Assembly: GCA_040388665.1 (NCBI GenBank)
Contig: JAZKBL010000016.1
Span: forward strand, 1-15,472
Reading direction: 5' to 3'
DNA: 15,472 nucleotides
Origin: DAHVFY01 sp040388665
Lineage (GTDB): Bacteria; Chlamydiota; Chlamydiia; Chlamydiales; Rhabdochlamydiaceae
Shown: positions 6,616 to 14,133 of the stretch, piece after piece
How the letters are laid out: the number at the start of each line of letters is the position of its first letter
Position numbering within the stretch: the stretch's first letter is position 1
Notes under the pieces: generated by a model
Told to the model about the DNA's origin: nothing
Database searches by the model: none
Seen by the model: only the letters and a program-made list of their open reading frames with translations
Position numbers and translations under genes: made by a program

Positions 6616-7878
6616 ATGTTGGACAGAAAATATTTTTTTTGTATGCTTCGGACAGGTATGTTTTATATTAAGATCTTAAGTTTCTTTTTTCTTATTCAAG
6701 CCGCAGTTTTATGCGGTAAAGAGCCTCTTGCCCTCTATTTGACGTGGACCCATGACCCCACATCTACGATGACGATCCAGTGGCACACCGTGGAGGGGGA
6801 TGGGAATTCTTATATTTATTATCAACGACTTAAGGGGGATGTTTGGGAAAAGCTTGAGGCAAGCTGTGCTAACTACATGGGCTCAAAAAGACAGATCTAT
6901 ACTCTTGAACTTCAAGGACTTGATCCAGATTCTGATTATAGCTTTAAAATTGGGAAAAATGAAAAAGTGTACCTCTTCCGGACGATGCAGAGAGAAATGA
7001 AGCGACCTGTGCGGTTTGTAGTGGGAGGAGATGTCTACTTTCAAGAAGGCCTTTTTCGTAAGATGAATGCGCAGATTGCCAAGACAGATCCTGATTTTAT
7101 CGTTATAGGTGGCGATATTGCTTATACGATCAATTACTGGGCTCTTTTTAAGGGTAAAGATTGGGAGGAACGGAGATGGGCGACGTTTTTCTCAGAGTGG
7201 CAAAAATCGATGATTGGAGGAAATGGTAGGATTATTCCTATGCTTGTCGTCCTTGGCAACCATGATATTAGGAAAGAGGCTCAAGGGGTTCCTCCCTTTT
7301 TTCAACTCTTTGCAATGCCAGAGCATCTTAAAGCGTATCGAGCACTTGAGTTTGGCTCTTATTTGAACCTGATCATGCTCGATACGGGACATTACTCAAA
7401 TGTTAGAGGGGAGCAAACGGCGTGGCTTGAGAATGTGTTGAAGAAAGAGCAGGAAGGGTTCAAGATAGCTGTTTACCACGTGGGGGCCTATCCTTCTGTT
7501 TATAAATATAATGGCTCTACGCCGAGAGCTATTCGTCAAGAATGGGTGCCTCTTTTTGAAGAATATGGTGTGGATACGGCGTTTGAGCATCATAATCATG
7601 CTTACAAGAGAACATTTAGGATCAAAGAGGGGAAGGTCGACCCTGAAGGGGTGCAGTATTTGGGGGATGGGTCGTGGGGTGTTGGTCCAAGATCTGTTAA
7701 TAAGAATTTGTGGTACATGGCAAAATCAGCAAAGATTAACTGTTTTTGGCTTGTGACCGTAGAAGAGGGGATGTGTACTTTTGAATCTCGTGACATCAAA
7801 GGCCGCACCATCGAAAAAATCGCCTCTCAAAAACCTATCGTCGTAGAAGTAGAAGAGATTAACGCAAAGGGAAGATAA
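6616..7878 (+). CDS. Exported purple-acid-phosphatase-like metallophosphoesterase
   Basis: A binuclear-metal phosphoesterase of the purple acid phosphatase type, with an N-terminal fibronectin-III-like domain (about residues 38-124) before the calcineurin-like catalytic domain. Metal motifs in order are GGD (Asp139), GGDIAY (Asp167, Tyr170), GNHD (Asn215, His216), YHVG (His288) and HHNHAYKR (His326, His328). Usual family motifs are GDxxY, GNHE and GHxHxYxR; the glycine before the first histidine of the last is His325 here. Three in-frame ATGs are possible: 6616, 6643 and 6658. The last gives the most typical signal peptide (MFYIK, then a hydrophobic run to Val-Leu-Cys) with a weak GGA/AGG upstream; the first is the longest frame. 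An envelope or secreted location is likely. Substrate unknown; such enzymes release phosphate from organic esters. Confidence 0.88.
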   Translation: MLDRKYFFCMLRTGMFYIKILSFFFLIQAAVLCGKEPLALYLTWTHDPTSTMTIQWHTVEGDGNSYIYYQRLKGDVWEKLEASCANYMGSKRQIYTLELQGLDPDSDYSFKIGKNEKVYLFRTMQREMKRPVRFVVGGDVYFQEGLFRKMNAQIAKTDPDFIVIGGDIAYTINYWALFKGKDWEERRWATFFSEWQKSMIGGNGRIIPMLVVLGNHDIRKEAQGVPPFFQLFAMPEHLKAYRALEFGSYLNLIMLDTGHYSNVRGEQTAWLENVLKKEQEGFKIAVYHVGAYPSVYKYNGSTPRAIRQEWVPLFEEYGVDTAFEHHNHAYKRTFRIKEGKVDPEGVQYLGDGSWGVGPRSVNKNLWYMAKSAKINCFWLVTVEEGMCTFESRDIKGRTIEKIASQKPIVVEVEEINAKGR

Positions 7879-7949
7879 AAGAGGCGCAAAGGAAGAAAAA
7901 ACTATAATTCTTCCTTTGCGTTAAAAAAGTTATGCGTAATCTCTTCTAC
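7849..7949. repeat. Nested inverted repeats at the phosphatase/htpG convergent junction
   Basis: The outer arms are 7849-7866 and 7933-7949 (17 pairs, one bulged base). A perfect 13-bp inner hairpin is 7885-7897 with 7908-7920. A competing 12-bp stem is 7859-7870 with 7913-7924, which excludes the inner hairpin. The left arms lie in the last codons of the phosphatase gene. A T-rich stretch follows the inner hairpin on the minus strand, so it probably terminates htpG. There is no U-run on the plus side. Confidence 0.75.
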
Positions 7950-7967
7950 CAACCTAAGATTGTTCCG

Positions 7968-9755
7968 CTATTTTTCGAGGAGCCTTTCGATGAGGGTTCC
8001 TGCGCGTTCTACGAATTTTGGAAGGGCATCTGCCGAGAGTTCTTTATGTGAGAGGAGCGATAAATCGTAGACGTGCTCTGCCATTTCTTGCGCAAGAGCG
8101 GAGTCTTTTTCGCGTAGTTTGTAAATGAGAGCGATTAGCTTACTGTTCGTATTTACAACAAAAGTGTGCTTATCTGCGATGTTTGGGGGCAGTGGCTGAC
8201 CTGTGAGGGTCATGTAGTCGCGTAGTCTGCGGAGCTCTTCATCGCGCACGATGAGTGCTGGAACTGTGTCGCTTGCCAAACTTTTTGCTTCTACCTGGAC
8301 TTTATCAGAGGAGAGTGCTCTGCGGATGAAGTCGGCAATTTGAGCAGCTTCAGTTTTTCCTTCCGCATCAAGCAGTGTTTTTTCTCTTTTAGGATCTAAA
8401 AGAGTGTTTTCAATCGCACCATCAACTCTTTGGAATTTCAAAGGGCGCTCTTTGTCTTCGAGATAATTCATAAGAGCATTGTCAATATGGCTATTGGCAA
8501 TGAGCACTTCGATTCCTTGAGCTTTATAGAGCTCTAGACATTGGGTATTATGCCCCTCTGTTGTATAAAACACTTTGTTGCCGTGTTGTGCCCGATATTC
8601 TTCGAGAGTTGTCCACTCGCCTTGCGTTGTTTTCCATGAGAGAAACTCTTTAGAGCGTTCATAGAATTTTTCATCTTGTAAAAGACCGAGTTTGATCACC
8701 ATTTCAATCTCTTCCCATGAAGCAAAGAATTTATTTTTTTCTGTTTGGTAAAGAGCAAGAAGGCGATCGGCGATTTTTTTAGAGATGTGCGTGCTAAGCT
8801 GTCTTACAGTTCTATCCATTTGAAGATAGCTACGAGAGACGTTAAGTGGAATGTCTGGGCTATCTAGAGTGCCGCGCAGGCAGGTGAGGTATTCTGGAAG
8901 AAGATCTTTGCAGTTATCGGAAACAAAGACTCTATTGCAAAAAAGTTTAATGTTGTTATGGGTCCAGTCGAGTTTCTTTTGGATTTTAGGAAAGTAGAGA
9001 ATTCCTTTGAGATGGAACGGATAATCGACGCTTAAGTGGATCCAGAAAATCGGGTCGGGTTCTAGAGGATAGAGTTCTCTATAGAATTTAATGTACTCCT
9101 CATCGGAGCATTGAGACGCTGATTTTACAAAGAGGGGCTCTTTTTCATTGATTAGCTTGCCATTGAGTTTGATGGGGAAAGGGAGGAATGCGCAGTAGCG
9201 TTGCAGAATCTGTGAGAGGCGATCTTCTTCTAGATATTCTTCATTGTCTTTATCGATAAAGAGTGTGATCGAAGTGCCGCGCGTTTCTTGCTTTCCTCGA
9301 CCTAAGATATAGTTGATTGAGCCATCGCAGCCCCAAAAAACAGGTTCGCTGTTTTCGAGATGGGAGAGTGTGTCGATCTCTACTTTTTCTGCGACCATGT
9401 AAGCGGAATAAAAGCCGAGGCCAAAGTGACCGATGATCTGTTCGTTTTCATTTTGATTTGTGTATTTGCCAAGAAATTCCTCAGCTCCAGAGAAGGCGAC
9501 TTGAGCGATGTATTTTTCGACTTCCTCTGCTGTCATCCCGATGCCTGTGTCTTGGATGGTGAGCGTGCGGTTTTCTTTGTTGAGGGTGAGATCGATCTGA
9601 AAGGGGCCGTCGCCCCCGATCATTTTTATTTTTGAGAGAGCATCGGATGCATTAGAAACAAGTTCTCTTACGAAAATATCTTTGTCAGAGTAGAGCCATT
9701 TTTTGATGATGGGAAGAATGTTCTCTGTATGGATTTTTAATGTACCGCCTTTCAT
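7968..9755 (-). CDS. htpG: Hsp90-family molecular chaperone HtpG
   Basis: A homodimeric ATP-driven chaperone of the cytosol. The N-terminal GHKL ATPase domain shows Glu31 and Asn35 in VRELVSNASDAL, Asp69 in QDTGIGMT, and GHFGLGFYSAYM (109-120). The middle domain carries the catalytic-loop arginine (Arg308) in NVSRSYLQ, and a C-terminal dimerisation domain follows. The 595 residues are slightly fewer than the 624 of E. coli. The N-terminus (LKIHTENILPIIKKWLYSDK) resembles the Gram-positive/environmental-chlamydia type more than the enterobacterial one. Only a GAAG-type Shine-Dalgarno precedes the ATG. The gene is divergent from nadE. No CIRCE operator is seen, so HrcA control is not evident. 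Confidence 0.97.
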   Translation of the reverse strand: MKGGTLKIHTENILPIIKKWLYSDKDIFVRELVSNASDALSKIKMIGGDGPFQIDLTLNKENRTLTIQDTGIGMTAEEVEKYIAQVAFSGAEEFLGKYTNQNENEQIIGHFGLGFYSAYMVAEKVEIDTLSHLENSEPVFWGCDGSINYILGRGKQETRGTSITLFIDKDNEEYLEEDRLSQILQRYCAFLPFPIKLNGKLINEKEPLFVKSASQCSDEEYIKFYRELYPLEPDPIFWIHLSVDYPFHLKGILYFPKIQKKLDWTHNNIKLFCNRVFVSDNCKDLLPEYLTCLRGTLDSPDIPLNVSRSYLQMDRTVRQLSTHISKKIADRLLALYQTEKNKFFASWEEIEMVIKLGLLQDEKFYERSKEFLSWKTTQGEWTTLEEYRAQHGNKVFYTTEGHNTQCLELYKAQGIEVLIANSHIDNALMNYLEDKERPLKFQRVDGAIENTLLDPKREKTLLDAEGKTEAAQIADFIRRALSSDKVQVEAKSLASDTVPALIVRDEELRRLRDYMTLTGQPLPPNIADKHTFVVNTNSKLIALIYKLREKDSALAQEMAEHVYDLSLLSHKELSADALPKFVERAGTLIERLLEK

Positions 9756-9777
9756 GCTTCACTTCTTTTTTTTAAAT

Positions 9778-9806
9778 TTGTGGTATGCCGTAGTTTATGC
9801 TATAAG
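9778..9806 (+). promoter_or_regulatory. Promoter of nadE
   Basis: TTGTGG (9778-9783) and TATAAG (9801-9806) have a 17-bp spacer. The -10 matches 5 of 6 positions. Transcription should start near 9813, leaving a leader of about 25 nt with the AGGA Shine-Dalgarno (9827-9830). Confidence 0.6.
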
Positions 9807-9821
9807 GAGCCCAGATGTCAA
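9792..9821 (-). promoter_or_regulatory. Promoter of htpG, interleaved with the nadE promoter
   Basis: On the minus strand, a perfect -35 TTGACA (9816-9821) is followed after 18 bp by TAAACT (9792-9797, 4 of 6). Its spacer contains the nadE -10 box, so RNA polymerase should not occupy both at once. Confidence 0.6.
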
Positions 9822-9837
9822 GTAGTAGGAACTTTAT

Positions 9838-11472
9838 ATGCGTATACTTGTAGCCCAATTAAACCCGATCATCGGGGATCTTGAAGGTAATACTAAAAAA
9901 ATTCTTAAAACACTCGAACGTGCGCGCTCAAGAGGTGTAGAAATTGTTCTTTTTCCAGAACTGACCATTTGCGGATACCCGCCTGAAGATCTGCTTTTGC
10001 AGTCTTCTTTTATCGAAGCAATGGAAAAGTGTCTTGAAACGATTGTGCAAGATTCTGCAAGACTCATGATTTTTGTTGGACTTGTCAGACGTAATTTAGG
10101 CGCCGGGGAAAAAGCGCTTCTCAATAGTGCAGCCATTATTCATGATGGTAAACTTCTTGGATTTTATGATAAGTGTCTTCTTCCAACGTATGATGTGTTT
10201 GATGAAAGACGTTATTTTGAACCGGGAAATAAACCCTTTGTGTGTGAATTAAAAGGCAAAAAGATCGGGGTGATTATTTGTGAAGACATTTGGCAGCATG
10301 CTGGATTTGTCGGTGGAACAAGGTACGCACGAGATCCTGTGATTGATTTGATTCCTCATAAGATTGATTTTCTGTTGAATTTGTCAGCATCTCCTTATCA
10401 ATTTCAAAAGCCTGATGTGCGCGTAAATGTGTGCTCTAAAGCTGCAAAGACGCTTAAGTGTCCTGTGATTCTTTGTTGTCAGGTCGGTGGAAACGATCAG
10501 ATTGTTTTTGATGGATACAGTGTGTACGTTGATGAAGAAGGTAAGTTGCGGCAGCTTGGCGCCGGATTTGAGGAAGATGAGATGCTCATTGATCTTGATT
10601 CTCCTGCGTGTGCTTGTCCTTTTGCGTATGATCCGATGAGAGATCTGTATCGCGCTCTTGTTCTTGGAGTGCGCGATTATTTTTATAAGCAGGGTTTTAA
10701 AAAGGGGCTTGTGGGGATCTCTGGAGGCATCGATTCGGCACTTGTCGCATGCATTGCAGTAGATGCCCTTGGTAAAGAAAATGTTCTTGGGATCAATATG
10801 CCCTCTCGCTATAGCTCTGCATCGAGTATCAAAGATGCGGATGGTCTTGCGCTTAATTTGGATATCCCGCTTAAGAGGATTTCTATTGAAGTACCCTTTG
10901 AGGATTTTTTAAAGATGCTAGATCCTTATTTTGAAGGAAGAGGCTCTGATACAACAGAAGAAAATTTACAAGCGCGCATCCGCGGTATGATTTTGATGGC
11001 GCTTTCTAATAAACTTGATCTTCTTGTGATGAGCACAGGAAATAAAAGTGAGTTAGCGCTTGGCTACTGTACTCTTTATGGAGATATGTGCGGGGGCTTA
11101 AGTGTGATTGGGGATGTGAGAAAAACACTTGTTTACGAGCTTGCAAGATGGATTAATCGGGAAAAAGAAATTATCCCAAAATCCACGATTGAAAAACCTC
11201 CATCTGCAGAATTGCGGCCTGATCAGAAAGACTCTGATTCATTGCCAGATTACGGAGTTGTTGATACGGTGCTTCAGGCATATGTTGAGGATTATCTATC
11301 ACCGCAAGAGATTGCCGTAAAATATGCAATTCCTATTGAGGTGGTCATGGATCTTGTCCACAGGATTCATGCAGCTGAGTATAAGCGACGACAAAGTGCG
11401 CCTGCCATTCGTGTCAGCAAAAAAGCCTTCCGCATCGGCCGCAGCTATCCCATCGTTCAAGGCTGGCTCTAA
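9838..11472 (+). CDS. nadE: Glutamine-dependent NAD+ synthetase
   Basis: Catalyses the last step of NAD synthesis: nicotinate adenine dinucleotide + glutamine + ATP to NAD+. The N-terminal nitrilase-fold glutaminase domain (1 to about 260) has the catalytic triad Glu41 (FPELTICGYPPEDLL), Lys112 (YDKCLLPTYDVFDE) and Cys148 (VIICEDIW). The C-terminal synthetase domain has the ATP-pyrophosphatase loop SGGIDS (295-300), STGNKSELALGYCTLYGDM (399-417) and IEKPPSAELRPDQKDSDSLP (451-470). The 544 residues are normal for the two-domain type, with both active sites intact. An AGGA Shine-Dalgarno lies 7 nt before the ATG. To my knowledge Chlamydiaceae lack NAD synthesis and import NAD, so this suggests partial NAD autonomy if a nicotinate or nicotinamide salvage enzyme exists elsewhere. 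Confidence 0.97.
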   Translation: MRILVAQLNPIIGDLEGNTKKILKTLERARSRGVEIVLFPELTICGYPPEDLLLQSSFIEAMEKCLETIVQDSARLMIFVGLVRRNLGAGEKALLNSAAIIHDGKLLGFYDKCLLPTYDVFDERRYFEPGNKPFVCELKGKKIGVIICEDIWQHAGFVGGTRYARDPVIDLIPHKIDFLLNLSASPYQFQKPDVRVNVCSKAAKTLKCPVILCCQVGGNDQIVFDGYSVYVDEEGKLRQLGAGFEEDEMLIDLDSPACACPFAYDPMRDLYRALVLGVRDYFYKQGFKKGLVGISGGIDSALVACIAVDALGKENVLGINMPSRYSSASSIKDADGLALNLDIPLKRISIEVPFEDFLKMLDPYFEGRGSDTTEENLQARIRGMILMALSNKLDLLVMSTGNKSELALGYCTLYGDMCGGLSVIGDVRKTLVYELARWINREKEIIPKSTIEKPPSAELRPDQKDSDSLPDYGVVDTVLQAYVEDYLSPQEIAVKYAIPIEVVMDLVHRIHAAEYKRRQSAPAIRVSKKAFRIGRSYPIVQGWL

Positions 11473-11490
11473 AAAAACGTGCCCTTGCCG

Positions 11491-11572
11491 CTGCCCTTGC
11501 CCGATCTTTGTTTCTTTTTTGAATGTGGGTTTATGCTTAAGAAAATGAGAAGAAAAGATCGGGCAAGGGCAG
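11491..11572. repeat. 19-bp inverted repeat between nadE and epmA
   Basis: Arms 11491-11509 and 11554-11572 are exact reverse complements, separated by 44 nt. The left arm is preceded by a partial direct copy of its first part (TGCCCTTGCC at 11480-11489 and 11492-11501). It lies between two convergent stop codons and probably acts as a two-way transcription end or mRNA-protecting structure. The loop is too long for a classical terminator. Confidence 0.75.
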
Positions 11573-11589
11573 GGGGAATTGGGGGAGTT

Positions 11590-12543
11590 TTAAGCGTTGG
11601 GCCAGGAGAAGGGGAGGATCTCTTCGAGATGGTCTTTGTTATGGCGTAGTAGCATAAGTCTATCGAAACCGACGGCAACGCCGCAGCAGTCGGGAAGGCC
11701 CCTTTCCAAAGCTTTAATTAGGTTTTCATCGATAGGAAGGGCTTCTTTTCCCGAATTGAGCCTGCATTCATTGGATGCAATGAACCTTCGACGCTGCTCA
11801 AGAGGGCATGTGAGTTCATGGTAACCATTGGCAAGCTCAATTCCTTTGTAGTAGATTTCAAAACGTTTCGCAACGCGTTCCTGATCGATTGCTGTTGTTT
11901 GAGAAAGTGCTGCTTGGCTTGCAGGGAAGTATTTGATAATGGAGAATTCATCTTCAGAAAGCTGGGGCTCTACGACAAAACTCATCAGACAGTTAAGAAG
12001 TGTATCTTTATTCCATTCAAGTGCGGCGCTTGGTAGATGAGGGATGAGCGCTAGTGTTTTAGCGCCAAGCTCTTTTCGTGTGATTGTGACATAGTCAATT
12101 CCTGTATATTTTTTTAAAGCTTCCCGGTATGTGTACGTTCTAATGAGGGGATCCCTAATGAAAAGACGAATAAAATCTATTGTTTCGTCAATGAGAGCAT
12201 CAAAACTAAAGCCCACCCGGTACCATTCAGCCATCATGAATTCTGGATTATGGAGCCTGCCGCATTCTTCCCTACGAAAGACGTGGCTGAGTTGATAGAT
12301 ATCACCGATTCCTTCTGATAGAAGACGTTTCATGCCGTATTCAGGAGAAGTGTGAAGATAACCGGTTTCTTTTCCCATCGCGATGTGCATTACGTCGATG
12401 TGGGCATCGATCGGAGCTGCTTGTGAGAGTGCCGGGCAGTCGACTTCAAGGACATTGCGCTCTTTAAAGAAGCTGCGCACGCAAGAGAGCATCGCACCTC
12501 GATCTTGAAGAATAGAAATTCTACACTCTAGAGACGTATTCAC
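11590..12543 (-). CDS. epmA: Elongation factor P--(R)-beta-lysine ligase EpmA (PoxA/GenX)
   Basis: A free-standing paralogue of the lysyl-tRNA synthetase catalytic core that attaches (R)-beta-lysine to EF-P instead of tRNA. It has 317 residues (E. coli 325) and lacks the N-terminal tRNA-anticodon-binding domain of LysRS. Class II motifs are HTSPEYGMKRLL (64-75), motif 2 FRREECGRLHNPEF (89-102), YYKGIELANGYHEL (231-244) and motif 3 GVAVGFDRLML (288-298). Ala290 lies where LysRS has Gly, as in E. coli EpmA. It starts with GTG at 12543 inside the last codons of efp, a 23-bp overlap that suggests translational coupling with its own substrate. The partner enzyme EpmB (lysine 2,3-aminomutase) is not in this window. 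Confidence 0.96.
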   Translation of the reverse strand: MNTSLECRISILQDRGAMLSCVRSFFKERNVLEVDCPALSQAAPIDAHIDVMHIAMGKETGYLHTSPEYGMKRLLSEGIGDIYQLSHVFRREECGRLHNPEFMMAEWYRVGFSFDALIDETIDFIRLFIRDPLIRTYTYREALKKYTGIDYVTITRKELGAKTLALIPHLPSAALEWNKDTLLNCLMSFVVEPQLSEDEFSIIKYFPASQAALSQTTAIDQERVAKRFEIYYKGIELANGYHELTCPLEQRRRFIASNECRLNSGKEALPIDENLIKALERGLPDCCGVAVGFDRLMLLRHNKDHLEEILPFSWPNA

Positions 12544-13084
12544 TTGTGCGTGTATCCACTTTTATTTTTTCCCCTTGCTCGACGAAAATAGGAACTTGGA
12601 TCTTAGCGCCGCTTTCTGTGACTGCTGCTTTAAGCACGCGCCCTGAAGTGTCGCCGCGAAGGCCCGGAGCTGTATCGGTGATTTTCATCTCCATGAAAGT
12701 AGGAGGAATGATATCAACCGGCTGTCCTTTATAGAACATGATGTCGTAGAGAACCTCTTCCATGAGCCATTGCTCGTTGTTTCCGATCATCGTAAGAGGA
12801 ATGTTGATTTGATCGAATGTTTGGTCGTCCATGAAGACGACGTCACTGCCCTCTTTATAGAGCATGCGCATTTTAGACTCATGGACATCGGCGACCTCGA
12901 GCTTTTCCCCCGATTTGAACGTCCGCTCGATCACTCTGCCTGTCAAAAGATGTTTGAGCTTTGTGCGGTTAAAAGGCTGACCTTTGCCGGGCTTTACAAA
13001 TTCATTGGTCACCATGATGTAAGGCTCGCCGTCAACTTCGACCTTAATGCCTGTTCTAAATTCATTTGTACTAACTTGTGCCAT
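12521..13084 (-). CDS. efp: Translation elongation factor P
   Basis: EF-P binds between the ribosomal P and E sites and speeds peptide-bond formation at consecutive prolines. The 187 residues cover all three beta-barrel domains. The modifiable loop is intact: FVKPGKGQ with Lys34, the residue beta-lysylated by EpmA in E. coli. The C-terminus GEKIKVDTRTSEYVSRV is the EF-P signature. An AGGA Shine-Dalgarno (plus 13092-13095) lies 7 nt before the ATG. It is followed without a gap by epmA. Chlamydiae, as I recall, carry two efp genes; the link to amn corresponds to the CT752/CT751 neighbourhood of C. trachomatis. Confidence 0.97.
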   Translation of the reverse strand: MAQVSTNEFRTGIKVEVDGEPYIMVTNEFVKPGKGQPFNRTKLKHLLTGRVIERTFKSGEKLEVADVHESKMRMLYKEGSDVVFMDDQTFDQINIPLTMIGNNEQWLMEEVLYDIMFYKGQPVDIIPPTFMEMKITDTAPGLRGDTSGRVLKAAVTESGAKIQVPIFVEQGEKIKVDTRTSEYVSRV

Positions 13085-13108
13085 CTGTGTTTCCTATGTA
13101 AGGAATCT

Positions 13109-13137
13109 ATTCTCTAGGAAAGAGGTTTAAGTTTCAA
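13109..13137 (-). promoter_or_regulatory. Candidate internal promoter of efp-epmA
   Basis: On the minus strand, TTGAAA (13132-13137, 5 of 6) and GAGAAT (13109-13114, 4 of 6) are spaced by 17 bp. It lies in the 49-bp gap between the candidate Inc gene and efp, partly over the Inc stop codon. It could let efp be expressed apart from the upstream genes. Confidence 0.45.
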
Positions 13138-14111
13138 GTCCCGACTGGGTGTTTTGGAACTATAATGTTGATCGCTTTGTTGTTTAAAGGAGGAGCTCCT
13201 TTTTTCTCTTGGTCAAGTTTTTTGTTAACGCTATGGTCTAAGCGATCAGCAGCTTTTTCCAATTGTTCTGTTCTTTGCCGCAGTTTTTTTTCAGTTTCAG
13301 CTAGATCTTGTTGTGTTTTTTGAAATTGTTCTCTAAGCAGTGCCAATTCTTTTTTTTCTTTTTGAAGAGCTTGCGTTTCATACGCAATGGTTGTTCGTAT
13401 GTGTACGAGTTCTTTATTGCCCTCGATTGCCGCATTTTTTATTTCTAATACACCCTCTTTTGTAGCGGATTTGATGGTTTCGTTGAGCTCAACAACAGAT
13501 GCTCTGACATCATCATGGGCATTGATGAATGTTGAGGTGCTGACAGCTAATTTTTCCGCTGTTTCGAGTAAGCTATCAATGTTTTTAACTCCACGATCGA
13601 CCTCGCCTTGCAGTTTTTCTCTCTCAATTGCAAATTCACTGATGATGATTTTAGCGTGGGTTGCGATTTCTTTAAGGGATGTTACATGTGTTCCAAGGCT
13701 GATGTTGCTTTTTTCGAATTGAGTAACATTGCTTGTTAATTTTTTATTTTCTTCTTTGAATGTATTGATATTGGTTTCTAATTTATCATTTGTGAGTGAA
13801 AGCTTATCGTTTGTGCGTGAGAGTTTGCTATTTGTGTGCTCAAGGCGATTGCTGACGTTGTTAAGCGCTTCAACTTTTCCTTGAAGGCTATTTAATATCG
13901 GGGATTTTCTCGCATGATAGATGCCAAATCCAGAACCGATGGCAAGTGCCGGTAGAACAGATAGTAGCGCATAAGGTGTAAAAAAACTTGCGATAATTCC
14001 TATGATGGCTATGACAAGGCTGAGATATATGGGAATCGCTGAGAGTTTGTCGACCTTGTTTTGTATTGTATCCATATTTGGGCAGCATGTAAGGGCAGAA
14101 GTTATCTTCAT
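13134..14111 (-). CDS. Candidate inclusion membrane (Inc) protein with long coiled coil
   Basis: I do not recognise a named family, but the layout is that of chlamydial Inc proteins: a short N-terminus (1-25), then a bilobed hydrophobic domain of two close helices (about 27-44 and 48-66) split by the tight turn Thr-Pro-Tyr, then a long cytosolic coiled coil (about 73-140 and 205-303). Inc proteins are secreted by type III secretion into the inclusion membrane, with both ends facing the host cytosol. IncA-like coiled coils mimic SNAREs and drive membrane fusion. Residues 90-117 hold near-perfect heptads (LEHTNSK, LSRTNDK, LSLTNDK). The C-terminus is basic and Pro-containing. AGGAGA lies 6 nt before the ATG. 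The gene is 22 bp downstream of the 133-residue gene and 49 bp upstream of efp. Confidence 0.8.
   Translation of the reverse strand: MKITSALTCCPNMDTIQNKVDKLSAIPIYLSLVIAIIGIIASFFTPYALLSVLPALAIGSGFGIYHARKSPILNSLQGKVEALNNVSNRLEHTNSKLSRTNDKLSLTNDKLETNINTFKEENKKLTSNVTQFEKSNISLGTHVTSLKEIATHAKIIISEFAIEREKLQGEVDRGVKNIDSLLETAEKLAVSTSTFINAHDDVRASVVELNETIKSATKEGVLEIKNAAIEGNKELVHIRTTIAYETQALQKEKKELALLREQFQKTQQDLAETEKKLRQRTEQLEKAADRLDHSVNKKLDQEKKGAPPLNNKAINIIVPKHPVGT
13779..13848. repeat. Imperfect 21-bp tandem repeats coding for heptads
   Basis: About three diverged 21-bp units, each encoding one heptad of the pattern Leu-x-x-Thr-Asn-Asp/Ser-Lys, lie in the first coiled-coil segment of the candidate Inc protein. 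They suggest the coiled coil grew by in-frame duplication of a heptad. Confidence 0.65.
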
Positions 14112-14133
14112 AAAAAATCTCCTGTTAATGAAA

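Noticed and set aside
6690..6720. Lipoprotein signal in the phosphatase (Val-Leu-Cys-Gly)
   Set aside because: The residue before Cys is Leu, which does not fit the lipobox, so a type I signal peptide is more likely.
9360..9635. Plus-strand open frame opposite htpG
   Set aside because: It mirrors the highly conserved GHKL domain codons of htpG and has no features of its own.
9756..9837. CIRCE heat-shock operator upstream of htpG
   Set aside because: The TTAGCACTC-N9-GAGTGCTAA inverted repeat is not present in the gap.
13779..13848. CRISPR-like or intergenic tandem array
   Set aside because: The units are diverged 21-bp coding repeats without spacers, explained by coiled-coil heptads.
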